NCBI RefSeq assembly: GCF_050699935.1
Contig: NZ_JBOHGB010000023.1
Coordinates: 1 to 64,000 of the forward strand
Direction: 5' to 3'
From: Actinophytocola sp050699935
GTDB lineage: Bacteria; Actinomycetota; Actinomycetes; Mycobacteriales; Pseudonocardiaceae
DNA: 64,000 bases
Under the pieces are notes generated by a model. That model was not told where the DNA came from, ran no database searches, and saw only the letters and a program-made list of their open reading frames with translations. A program made the translations under genes and the position numbers. Below, piece by piece: positions 30,422 through 37,921 of this stretch. Position 1 is the first letter of the stretch. Each line of letters starts with the position of its first letter.

Positions 30422-31432
30422 ATGCTCACCCAGTCACCCACCGGCACGTTCGCCGAGCTGTCCGCCCGGGTCGACGCGGCCGGGCTGCTGGCGCCGCGCC
30501 GGTGGTACTACCTCGGCCGGATCGCGCTGAACCTGGTGCTGTCGGCGGCGTGCTGGACCGGCTTCGTGCTCGTCGGCGACTCGTGGTGGCAGCTGGTGGT
30601 CGCGTTCGCGCTCGGGCTCTCGTTCGTGCAGTCGGGCTTCCTCGGCCACGACGTCGGGCACCGGCAGGTCACGCGCGGCCGCCGGGCGCGCGAGGTGCTG
30701 GGTCTGGTGCACATGAACCTGCTGATCGGCGCGTCGTTCGGCTGGTGGGTCGCGCACCACGGCCGGCACCACAGCGAGCCGAACAACCTCGACCGCGACC
30801 CGGACACGGTGCGCCGGCAGGTGATCTTCGACGCCGACGAGCTGGCGGTGAAGGGGCGCACGGCGCCTCGGCGGTTCGTGATCCGGTTCCAGTCGGTGAT
30901 GTTCTTCGTGTTGCTCGGGCAGGAGGCGTGGCGGGTGCACGCGGCCGGGTTCCGCGCCGCGCGCGCGGGCCTGCTGCGCCGGCCGGGCCTGGAGCTGTCA
31001 TTGGTGGTGCTGCACGGCGTGCTGCTCGTGGGAGCGGCGTTCCTGGTGCTCTCGCCGCTGCGCGCGGTGGCGTTCCTGCTCGTCTCGCAGACCGTGTTCG
31101 GGTTCTACCTCGGGGCGGTGTTCGCGCCCAACCACAAGGGGATGCCGGTGTACCGCGGCGATGTCGAGCTGGACTGGCTGCACCGGCAGGTGCTGACGTC
31201 GCGGAACATCCGGCCGGGGCGGTGCGTGGACTTCGGGTACGGCGGGCTGAACTACCAGATCGAGCACCACCTGTTCCCGTCGATGCCGCGGGCGAACCTG
31301 TCCCGGGCACGCCCGCTCGTGCGTGCTTACTGTGCGGCGCACGGGATCCCGTACCTGGAGGTGCCGGCGTGGGAGTCCTATCGGGAGGTCGCCCGGTTCC
31401 TGGGCTCGGTCAGTGCGGCGGCCCGGGCGTGA
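30422..31432 (+). CDS. Membrane fatty acid desaturase
   Basis: This 336-aa integral membrane diiron desaturase has three His boxes: HDVGH (76-80), HHGRHH (112-117) and QIEHHLFP (about 280-287), with additional HKG and HRQ residues. Four hydrophobic segments are arranged in pairs. The QxxHH third box is typical of front-end and acyl-lipid/acyl-CoA desaturases of the delta-6/delta-5 type. No cytochrome b5 or ferredoxin domain is fused. It would add a double bond to the alkyl chain or intermediate; alkenyl azoxy compounds are known, which fits. Start ATG 30422; the stop overlaps the next GTG (GTGA). Confidence 0.9.
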   Translation: MLTQSPTGTFAELSARVDAAGLLAPRRWYYLGRIALNLVLSAACWTGFVLVGDSWWQLVVAFALGLSFVQSGFLGHDVGHRQVTRGRRAREVLGLVHMNLLIGASFGWWVAHHGRHHSEPNNLDRDPDTVRRQVIFDADELAVKGRTAPRRFVIRFQSVMFFVLLGQEAWRVHAAGFRAARAGLLRRPGLELSLVVLHGVLLVGAAFLVLSPLRAVAFLLVSQTVFGFYLGAVFAPNHKGMPVYRGDVELDWLHRQVLTSRNIRPGRCVDFGYGGLNYQIEHHLFPSMPRANLSRARPLVRAYCAAHGIPYLEVPAWESYREVARFLGSVSAAARA

Positions 31433-32247
31433 TCCGCGTCGTGGCGAACCCGCGGGCGGGCGGGTACTCCGACGCCCTCGCCGCGGAGGTCGTGCGGCGC
31501 TGCCGGCGGTCCCCCGTTGGCTCCACTGTGGACCTCGTGGTCGTGGTCGGCGGGGACGGCACCGCGGGCCGGGTCGCCGCCGCGCTCGGGTCGTCGCCGA
31601 TGTTCGTCGTGCCGGCGGGCACGGCGAACTCCTTCTACCGCACGCTGTGGGGCTCGACGCCGTGGCGGACGGCCCTGGACCTGGCGCTCGCCGGGGCGCC
31701 GGCGGTTCGGGTGGACCTCGCCCGGGTCGCCGAGCTGGACCGGCTGGTGTTGTCGGGCGCGGGTACCGGGTTCGCGCCACGGGCCATCCACGAGGCGAAG
31801 ACGTCCGGCGTGCCGTACACCGCCGCGCTCGCCCGGCTGGTGGACCGCTACCGGCCCTACCCGGGGCGGGTGCTCGTGGACGGCGTCGTGGTCCACAGTG
31901 GACCGACCCTGCTGGCGAACGTGGGCGGCGGCCGGTACCGGGGTGGCGCGTACGAGCTCCTCCCCCACTCGGTGCTGGACGACGGGCTGCTGGACGTGTG
32001 CGTGCTGGGCGCCGAGCACGATGCGCGGCGGATGCTGACGCTGACCCGCACGGGCGCGCACGTCGACGTCCCGGGCGTGGTCTACGCGCGCGGGCGCCGG
32101 ATCCGGGTGGAGCGCGTCGACCGCCGGCCGCTGTGGTTCGAGCACGACGGCGAGGTGGTCACGCGGTCCCGCGCCGGGTTCACGCTGACCGCCGTCCCCG
32201 CGGCGGTGTCGGTGGTCGCGCCACCGGCCCGGGCCGTGGCCGCGTGA
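31429..32247 (+). CDS. Diacylglycerol-kinase-family lipid kinase (VlmJ-like)
   Basis: This 272-aa product is of the DAGK catalytic family. It has VVANPRAGG at the start, VVVVGGDGTAGRVAAAL (nucleotide-binding GGDGT), FVVPAGTANSFYRTL and LLANVGGGRYRGGAYELLPH with the C-terminal beta-domain ending PLWFEHDGEVV. It should phosphorylate a hydroxyl of a small lipid-like substrate. In valanimycin biosynthesis VlmJ, a protein of this family, phosphorylates valanimycin hydrate before elimination by VlmK. This is the last gene of the operon, coupled to the desaturase by a four-base overlap. A VlmK (MmgE/PrpD) homolog is not present in the window. Confidence 0.87.
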   Translation: MIRVVANPRAGGYSDALAAEVVRRCRRSPVGSTVDLVVVVGGDGTAGRVAAALGSSPMFVVPAGTANSFYRTLWGSTPWRTALDLALAGAPAVRVDLARVAELDRLVLSGAGTGFAPRAIHEAKTSGVPYTAALARLVDRYRPYPGRVLVDGVVVHSGPTLLANVGGGRYRGGAYELLPHSVLDDGLLDVCVLGAEHDARRMLTLTRTGAHVDVPGVVYARGRRIRVERVDRRPLWFEHDGEVVTRSRAGFTLTAVPAAVSVVAPPARAVAA

Positions 32248-32253
32248 CGTCGC

Positions 32254-32646
32254 TCAGCCCGCAGGGGCGGGGTCCAGCTCGCCCACGCGCGGTTTGCGGT
32301 CGTAGACGCAGTGGACGCGGCGCAGGCGGCCGTCCTCGGCGAAGAGGGCGTAGTCGACGCCGGCGATGGTGGCCGAGCCGGCCAGGTCCAGCATCGCCCA
32401 CGTGAAGCGGGCCCGGTTCTTGTGCAGGTACACCTCGCTGGTCCGGCAGAACACGCGGTCCGGGTACTTCTGCCGGATCCGCGCGATGTTGTCGCTGATC
32501 TGCCGGTACCCGCGTGCCTCGACCGCCGGGGCGTGATAGACGGCGTCCGCCGTCCAGGCAGACTCGATCAGCACGTGCCGCGCCTCGACGTCGGGCTCGT
32601 TCCACGTGCCGACGTAGGTGTCGATCTGCTGCTCGCGGTCGTTCAC
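32254..32646 (-). CDS. SnoaL-like (NTF2-fold) protein
   Basis: The encoded protein has 130 aa in the NTF2/SnoaL-like cone fold: DTYVGTWNEPDVEARHVLIE near the start, WTADAVYHAPAVEARGYRQI, then strands ending DYALFAEDGRLRRVHCVYD. Members may be isomerases, cyclases or ligand binders; no diagnostic catalytic residues are clear. GTG 32646 is chosen because the preceding frame is rich in Cys, Pro and Ala without domain character. It is convergent with the end of the biosynthetic operon, only 6 bp away, so membership of the pathway is uncertain. Confidence 0.7.
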   Translation of the reverse strand: MNDREQQIDTYVGTWNEPDVEARHVLIESAWTADAVYHAPAVEARGYRQISDNIARIRQKYPDRVFCRTSEVYLHKNRARFTWAMLDLAGSATIAGVDYALFAEDGRLRRVHCVYDRKPRVGELDPAPAG

Positions 32647-32727
32647 CGGACTGGCCCTTTCCCGTGCGCAGGGCGCATCTGTGGGTAGATTCTGCCCGAC
32701 CCCGCTCGACGCCGGCTCGATGTCCAC

Positions 32728-33693
32728 TCAAGACTGGAGTTCGACCGAGTGGCCGAACGTGCGCCGGTAGTCCTTCGGCGACACCCCGATCACGCGGTTG
32801 AAGTGGTGGCGCAGCAACGCCGCCGAGCCGAAGCCGCACCGGTCCGCGACCTCCTCGATGGTCAGCCGCGTCTCCTCCAGCAGCTGCCGCGCGTGCAGCA
32901 CCCGCTGCATCGACAGCCACCGGTGCGGGGTCGTCCCGGTCTCCGCGACGAACCGGCGGGCGAACGTGCGCTCGGACATCTGCGCGCGCCGCGCGAGGCC
33001 CGCGATGGTGTGGTCGATCCGCAGGTTGTCGACCATCCAGGTCAGCACCGGAGAGAGGCTGTCCGCCGAGCACTCCGGGATCGGCAGCTCGACGAACTGG
33101 CGCTGCCCGCCGTCGCGCTGGGGCGGCACGACCATGCGCCGCGCGATCGCGGTGGCCGCGGCCGAGCCCAGCTCACGGCGCACCAGGTGCAGGCACGCGT
33201 CGATGCCGGCCGCCGTGCCGGCGCTCGTGATGATGTCGCCGTCGTCGACGAACAGGACGTCCGGGTCCAGCAGCGCCTTCGGGTGGCGCTCGGCGAGCTG
33301 GTCGACGTGACGCCAGTGGGTCGTGCACCGCCGGCCGTCGAGCAGGCCCGCGGCGCCGAGCACGAACGCGCCGCTGCACACGGAGATCAGCGTGGCGCCG
33401 CGCGCCGCCGCGTCCCGCAGCACCTCGAGCACGGCGGTCGGGTACTCGTCGCGGATGGCCGCGGCGGGCACCGCCACGAGGTCGGCGTGCTCGGCCGCGG
33501 ACAGGTCGTGCCCCGGGACGAGGTGTGCGCCCACGCTCGTACGCAGCGGCTCGCCGGACCGCTCGCCGCAGACGAGGAAGTCGACGGGTGGCACGCCCTC
33601 CTCGGTGCGGTCGATGCCGAACACCTCGCAGAGCACGCCGAACTCGAAGGGGGCCACGTCGTCGATCAGCACGGCGGCCACGGTCTTGAGCAT
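32728..33693 (-). CDS. GlxA-type AraC-family regulator (DJ-1/PfpI plus AraC HTH)
   Basis: The protein (321 aa) has an N-terminal DJ-1/PfpI-like domain (about 1-175: VAAVLIDDVAPFEFGVLCEV; TLISVCSGAFVLGAAGLLDG with the nucleophile-elbow Cys; SAGTAAGIDACLHL) and a C-terminal AraC double HTH (about 215-315: IAGLARRAQMSERTFARRFV; TIEEVADRCGFGSAALLRHH). GlxA-type proteins are activators of diverse pathways in actinomycetes. The ATG at 33693 opens the first strand. Targets are unknown; the nearest same-strand gene is the SnoaL protein downstream. Confidence 0.9.
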   Translation of the reverse strand: MLKTVAAVLIDDVAPFEFGVLCEVFGIDRTEEGVPPVDFLVCGERSGEPLRTSVGAHLVPGHDLSAAEHADLVAVPAAAIRDEYPTAVLEVLRDAAARGATLISVCSGAFVLGAAGLLDGRRCTTHWRHVDQLAERHPKALLDPDVLFVDDGDIITSAGTAAGIDACLHLVRRELGSAAATAIARRMVVPPQRDGGQRQFVELPIPECSADSLSPVLTWMVDNLRIDHTIAGLARRAQMSERTFARRFVAETGTTPHRWLSMQRVLHARQLLEETRLTIEEVADRCGFGSAALLRHHFNRVIGVSPKDYRRTFGHSVELQS

Positions 33694-33779
33694 GCCGCCA
33701 GAGTAGTTGGCAGAATATTGATGCACAAGGTCTGTCCTGCCACTGTTGGCAGGAATACGATCAGCGCAAACTTAGTGCC

Positions 33780-33959
33780 ATGGAACTTCTCATCACCGCC
33801 CTGGTCACCGGAATCGTCATCTACGGCCTGGAGCGCAACCGCGCCCGCCAAGCCACCCAACCCCACCCCCACCTGGCCGGCAGCACGGACATCGTCGACC
33901 GCGACACCGAACGCACCTCCGCCGAACTCCTCTCCCGCAACCACCCCCTCCACCCCTAA
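33780..33959 (+). CDS. Small single-span membrane protein (59 aa)
   Basis: The frame starts MELLITALVTGIVIYGLERN, giving one N-terminal membrane helix, followed by a polar tail (STDIVDRDTERTSAELLSRN). No strong Shine-Dalgarno is present. Composition is convincing (one clean helix then charged residues), and it is divergent from the GlxA gene. It has no recognised family. It directly precedes the five-copy 22-bp repeat array. Confidence 0.5.
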   Translation: MELLITALVTGIVIYGLERNRARQATQPHPHLAGSTDIVDRDTERTSAELLSRNHPLHP

Positions 33960-33963
33960 TGCC

Positions 33964-34068
33964 CGCGAGTCCAACACTCCCAACCCGCGAGTCCAACACT
34001 CCCAACCCGCGAGTCCAACGCTCCGGACCCGCGAGTCCAACACTGGGAACCCGCGAGTCCAACATTCG
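33964..34068. repeat. Five-copy tandem repeat array, 22-bp period
   Basis: Copies of CGCGAGTCCAACRCTCC begin at 33964, 33986, 34008, 34030 and 34052, exactly 22 bp apart, with 5-bp spacers of the type caacc/ggacc; the last two copies are divergent at the 3' end. It lies between the 59-aa gene and the stop of the DUF559-type gene. Confidence 0.85.
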
Positions 34069-34088
34069 ACAACCATCCGGCCCGACCG

Positions 34089-34988
34089 CTACGCCGCGAA
34101 CCTCCGTCGACTGAACGCTCGTCGGATCTCGGCATGCAACCGGGCCGGGTTCCGTAGGTCCTCCGCGTCGGCCCTGATCACGATCCACCCTCGCCGCTCG
34201 AGGTCGGCCTGCCGGGCGGAGTCGCGGGCCTCCCGATGCACGTGTGCCGCGTAGCCGTCGTACTCCACCGCGACACGCGCTTCGTCCCACGCGAAGTCCA
34301 GCCTGTACAGCGCGCGGCCATGCAGATCGAGAACCGGCAGCTGCTGGCTCGGCAGCGGCAGGCCGTCATCGAAGAACCCGAGCATCAGCCAACTCTCCGC
34401 CGGCGACTCGGCCAGCCCAGATGCGAGAAGCAGCAGGATCTCGCCTCGACGTCGGCCCCGTGAGTCGCGCCGAGTCAGGATCCTGTGCAGTATCTCGGCC
34501 CGGAACTCCTCCCTACCGGCCTCGGGAGTGAGAGCGAGAGCCTGATCCGCGCATGCGAGCGCCAGGCGGCGTGACGCCCGGGCGAGGAGTTCGGCGATGG
34601 CGCAGTCCAGAGCGTGCAGCCGCAGGCCCTGCAAATCGACAACGTCCTGCTCTTCGAACATCCCGTGATGCACTACGACGCCGCGGCCGCTGCGGACCGG
34701 ACGGTCGTAGCCGACCAACACATGTACCTCGCCAGAGTCGGCCGCGGTGCATCCGAACAGCCACGCCGCCGTATGGCTGGCGATCACCGCTTGGTCGCCA
34801 ATCTGCAGCAAGGCCGCGGCCGCACGGCTCAGCATGTTCAGCTGCCGCTCACGTTCGACCAGCACCCCTCGCGCGACGGCGACCAATCGTCCGTCACGAA
34901 GGGCCGACCGCAACTGGAGCACGCCGATCTCGCGTCGCAGGTCCTCTCGCCGATGCGCGCCATGCAGCCCGGGTGGTAGTTCGATCAC
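34089..34988 (-). CDS. AbiEi-like / DUF559-domain protein
   Basis: The protein has about 299 aa. The N-terminal part resembles the type IV antitoxin/AbiEi-like winged region (RREIGVLQLRSALRDGRLVAVARGVLVE), the middle has LDCAIAELLARAS, and the C-terminal DUF559/Vsr-like endonuclease fold has LDFAWDEARVAVEYDGYAAH followed by RRGWIVIRADAEDLRNPARL (conserved D...E..D pattern of very-short-patch-repair-like nucleases). Such proteins are frequent in actinomycetes; a DNA-processing or defence role is suspected, not shown. GTG 34988 is a guess, and the frame extends to 35084. It is bracketed by inverted arrays of the 22-bp-period repeat. Confidence 0.7.
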   Translation of the reverse strand: MIELPPGLHGAHRREDLRREIGVLQLRSALRDGRLVAVARGVLVERERQLNMLSRAAAALLQIGDQAVIASHTAAWLFGCTAADSGEVHVLVGYDRPVRSGRGVVVHHGMFEEQDVVDLQGLRLHALDCAIAELLARASRRLALACADQALALTPEAGREEFRAEILHRILTRRDSRGRRRGEILLLLASGLAESPAESWLMLGFFDDGLPLPSQQLPVLDLHGRALYRLDFAWDEARVAVEYDGYAAHVHREARDSARQADLERRGWIVIRADAEDLRNPARLHAEIRRAFSRRRFAA

Positions 34989-35095
34989 GCTGGTGACTAT
35001 GTCCGTCGAGAGCTCCGCGGCGGGACGACACAACTCGAACTGTGGACAACTGAGCTGGTTGTGGACGAAAACCGGAACGCACAACTCGCGGGTCC

Positions 35096-35156
35096 GGAGC
35101 GTTGGACTCGCGGGTCGGGAGCGTTGGACTCGCGGGTCGGGAGCGTTGGACTCGCG
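35096..35156. repeat. Three-copy 22-bp-period repeat array in inverse orientation
   Basis: GGAGCGTTGGACTCGCG occurs at 35096-35112, 35118-35134 and 35140-35156, the reverse complement of the unit in the 33964 array and with the same 22-bp period; a degenerate fourth copy (acaactcgcg) precedes it. Together with the 33964 array it encloses the DUF559-type gene. Confidence 0.85.
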
Positions 35157-35230
35157 GGTGGGGAGGGTTGCGGTGGGGGGTGGGGGGTGGAATGTTCGGG
35201 CGGACGTTGGTGTCTACGTCGGGAGATGTG

Positions 35231-36193
35231 ATGGCTCGTCAGGCCCGCTCGCTGGCCGGGAAGATCGTCGCGATTACCGGAGGGGGGCGGGGAATCGGGG
35301 CCGCCACGGCGGCGGCGCTCGTGCGGGAGGGTGCGAAGGTCGCCATCGGGGACCTCGATCTCGACGTGGCCGAGCGGACCGCCGCCGGACTCCACGACGC
35401 CGGGCGGGCCGCAGCCGAACCCGACGACGCCGAGCCAGACGACGCCGAACCCGCAGCCGAGCCAGATGATGCTGGGCGGGACGGAGCGGAAGTCAACGCC
35501 GTCGCGTTCCCGCTCGACGTCACCAACCGCGCGGGGTTCACGAAGTTCCTCGAGGAGGTCGAGGGCCGGCTCGGTCCGATCGACGTCCTGATCAACAACG
35601 CCGGGATCATGCCACTCGGCCGGTTCGAGGACGAGTCCGACAGCTCCACCACCCGCCAGCTCGAGATCAACCTGCACGGTGTCATCCACGGCACCCGCGA
35701 GGCCGTCAAACGCATGCGGCCGCGCGGGTCCGGCCACATCGTCAACATCGCCTCCGCCGCCGGAAAGGCCGGCTTCCCCGGCGCCGCCACCTACTGCGCC
35801 ACCAAGCACGGCGTGGTCGGGCTCTCCGAGGCCGTCCGCGGGGAGCTGCGCGGCTCGGGCATCGACCTGTCCGTGGTCATGCCGGCGATCGTGCGCACCG
35901 AGCTCGCCGCCGGGCTCAAGGAGGCCCGCTTCTTCAAGTCAGTCGAGGTCGGCGACGTCGCCGAGGCCATCGTGAGAACCCTGCGCAAGCCGAGGTTCGA
36001 GGTGTTCGTACCGGCCTCGCTCGACGCGATGAACCGCCTCACCCGCCTGCTGCCCCGCCCGGTCGCCGAGTGGATCGTGCGCTCCCTCAAGGGCGACCAG
36101 GTCCTGTACGACGCCGAGCACGAGGCCCGCAAGGACTACGAGGCCCGCGCCGCCGCGAGCGCCCCAACCGCCGACCGGGAGATCGCCGGATGA
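35231..36193 (+). CDS. Short-chain dehydrogenase/reductase with an acidic insertion
   Basis: This 320-aa SDR has the Rossmann motif TGGGRGIGAATAAAL, NNAG in LINNAGIMPLG, the catalytic Ser in NIASAAGK and the YxxxK pair in YCATKHGVVGL, so it is complete. The C-terminal extension (about 260-320) is typical of the SDR group near mycobacterial SadH-like enzymes. An unusual insert of about 28 residues rich in Glu-Pro-Asp-Asp-Ala units lies between strands 3 and 4 (about 60-90), encoded by tandem DNA repeats. ATG 35231 follows gggaga. It overlaps the next gene by four bases (ATGA). The substrate is unknown. Confidence 0.85.
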   Translation: MARQARSLAGKIVAITGGGRGIGAATAAALVREGAKVAIGDLDLDVAERTAAGLHDAGRAAAEPDDAEPDDAEPAAEPDDAGRDGAEVNAVAFPLDVTNRAGFTKFLEEVEGRLGPIDVLINNAGIMPLGRFEDESDSSTTRQLEINLHGVIHGTREAVKRMRPRGSGHIVNIASAAGKAGFPGAATYCATKHGVVGLSEAVRGELRGSGIDLSVVMPAIVRTELAAGLKEARFFKSVEVGDVAEAIVRTLRKPRFEVFVPASLDAMNRLTRLLPRPVAEWIVRSLKGDQVLYDAEHEARKDYEARAAASAPTADREIAG

Positions 36194-37740
36194 GGCCCGC
36201 CGCGCTCACCGACGACCTGCTCGACGGCCTCCGCGCCCGGGTCACCGCCGAGACGGGCGCCACCTACACCTCGACCGCCGTGTTCTCGGGCGGCGAGCTC
36301 GCCACGCTGCCCGAGTCCACGATCGCCGACACGCACACCGCCCACGAGCGCGCCGCCCGCGTACAGCAGCAGTGGGCCGCCACCCCGCTCGCCGAGCGGC
36401 TGGCGATCTTCACCCGCTTCCACGACCTGTTGCTGCGCAACCGGGACACGATCCTCGACCTCATCCAGGCCGAGACCGGCAAGTCCCGCCGCGACGCGTT
36501 CGAGGAGCTCTGCGAGCCGGCCCTGGTCGTCAGCCACTACGTCCGCACGGCGCCGAAGCTGCTCGGCCCGCGCCGCCGCAAGGGCCTGCTTCCCGGCGTG
36601 ATCACCGCCGCGGAGCTGCGCCGGCCCAAGGGCGTCGTCGGCATCATCTCGCCCTGGAACTATCCGTTCACGCTCGCGATCGGCGACCTCGTCCCGGCCC
36701 TCATCGCCGGCAACGCCGTGGTGCTCAAGCCGGACAGCCAGACCGCGCTGAGCCCGCTTCACGGCGTCGACCTCCTCTACCGGGCCGGGCTGCCGGCGGG
36801 TCTGCTCCAGGTCGTGCTCGGCGACGGCCCGGCCGTGGGCGGCGCGGTCGTGGACACCTGCGACTACCTCGGGTTCACCGGCTCCACCCGCACCGGCAGG
36901 CTGATCGCCGAGCGGGCCGGCCGGCGGCTCGTCGGCTGCTCGCTGGAGCTCGGCGGCAAGAACCCGATGGTGGTCCTCGACGACGTGCGGGTCGCCGACA
37001 CCGCGAAGCAGGCCGTGCGCGCGTGCTTCGCCAACGCCGGCCAGCTGTGCATCTCGATCGAGCGGATCTACGTACACGACTCGATCTTCGACGCGTTCAC
37101 CGAGGCGTTCGTGGCCGAGACCGGCGGGATCACGCTCAAGGCCGGCTACGACTACGGCGCCGACATGGGCTCGCTCACCTCGCAGCGCGCGCTGAAGACG
37201 GTCTCCGAGCACGTCGACGACGCCCGCGCGAAGGGCGCCACGGTGCTCACCGGCGGCCGCCCGCGACCCGACCTCGGGCCGTACTTCTACGAGCCCACCG
37301 TGCTCACCGACGTCACCCCGGAGATGCTGCCGTACGCGGCGGAGACCTTCGGCCCGGTCGTGTCGCTGTACCCGTTCGCCACCGACGACGAGGCCGTCGC
37401 GCTCGCCAACCAGACCGACTACGGGCTCAACGCCAGCGTGTTCGGCCGCGACCGGGCCCGCGCGCGGCGGGTCGCGGCGCGGCTGCGGGCCGGCACGGTC
37501 AACGTCAACGACGGCTACGCGTCGGCGTACGGCAGCATCGACGCGCCCATGGGCGGCATGGGCTCCTCCGGCCTCGGCCGCCGGCACGGCGCGGAGGGCC
37601 TGCTCAAGTACACCGAGCCGCAAACGATTGGCACGCAACGGATCGCGGTGATCGACCCGCCGAGGTGGTTGCCGTACGGGCTCTATACGAAGGTCATGGC
37701 CGCGTCGCTGCGCCTGATGCGCCGCCTCGGCATCCGTTAA
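36190..37740 (+). CDS. gabD2: Succinic semialdehyde dehydrogenase (GabD2-type ALDH)
   Basis: The enzyme (516 aa) oxidises an aldehyde, probably succinic semialdehyde, to the acid with NAD(P)+. It has VVGIISPWNYPFTLAIGDLV, FTGSTRTGRLIAER, the catalytic Glu in LELGGKNPMVVLDD and Cys in FANAGQLCISIERIYV. The C-terminal tail (PRWLPYGLYTKVMAASLRLM) is characteristic of actinobacterial GabD2 proteins such as the mycobacterial one. Translationally coupled to the SDR gene upstream, suggesting a shared catabolic step. The gene symbol is assigned by similarity of pattern only. Confidence 0.85.
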   Translation: MRPAALTDDLLDGLRARVTAETGATYTSTAVFSGGELATLPESTIADTHTAHERAARVQQQWAATPLAERLAIFTRFHDLLLRNRDTILDLIQAETGKSRRDAFEELCEPALVVSHYVRTAPKLLGPRRRKGLLPGVITAAELRRPKGVVGIISPWNYPFTLAIGDLVPALIAGNAVVLKPDSQTALSPLHGVDLLYRAGLPAGLLQVVLGDGPAVGGAVVDTCDYLGFTGSTRTGRLIAERAGRRLVGCSLELGGKNPMVVLDDVRVADTAKQAVRACFANAGQLCISIERIYVHDSIFDAFTEAFVAETGGITLKAGYDYGADMGSLTSQRALKTVSEHVDDARAKGATVLTGGRPRPDLGPYFYEPTVLTDVTPEMLPYAAETFGPVVSLYPFATDDEAVALANQTDYGLNASVFGRDRARARRVAARLRAGTVNVNDGYASAYGSIDAPMGGMGSSGLGRRHGAEGLLKYTEPQTIGTQRIAVIDPPRWLPYGLYTKVMAASLRLMRRLGIR

Positions 37741-37820
37741 CTGGTAACGAACCGCAGCGCCCGTTTGACCTCTTGTGGACCGGTGCGTCCCAGGTGACCA
37801 TCAGCTACCAGGCGAAAGCC

Positions 37821-37853
37821 GGACCGTGAGGGCACCCCACCGGGGTTCGGTCC
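37821..37853. terminator. Possible hairpin between the GabD2 and carboxypeptidase genes
   Basis: ggaccg (37821-37826) pairs with cggtcc (37848-37853), and an inner cccc/gggg pair strengthens the stem. It lies 80 bp after the GabD2 stop. No T-tract is present, so termination is only a suggestion. Confidence 0.35.
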
Positions 37854-37921
37854 GCTTCGCCGACAACTCCATACACCCTCCAGCGCCGCCGACGACGCGG
37901 CGCGCCCTGCGGGAGGTACGC

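Noticed and set aside
20589..32247. Aromatic type II polyketide, polyyne or ladderane cluster
   Set aside because: There is only one elongating KS and no chain-length factor or ketoreductase; no acyl-AMP ligase, thioesterase and rubredoxin set for polyynes; no radical SAM enzymes for ladderanes. The DUF2156/ACAD/diiron/DAG-kinase combination fits azoxy logic better.
32254..32646. SnoaL-like protein as a member of the biosynthetic cluster
   Set aside because: It is on the opposite strand, convergent with the operon end, and the family is too general. It remains possible but is unsupported.
33964..34068. Possible CRISPR array (five evenly spaced repeats)
   Set aside because: The period is 22 bp with 17-bp repeats and 5-bp spacers; there are no unique spacers of 30 bp or more, no cas genes, and inverted copies of the same unit occur elsewhere at gene ends.
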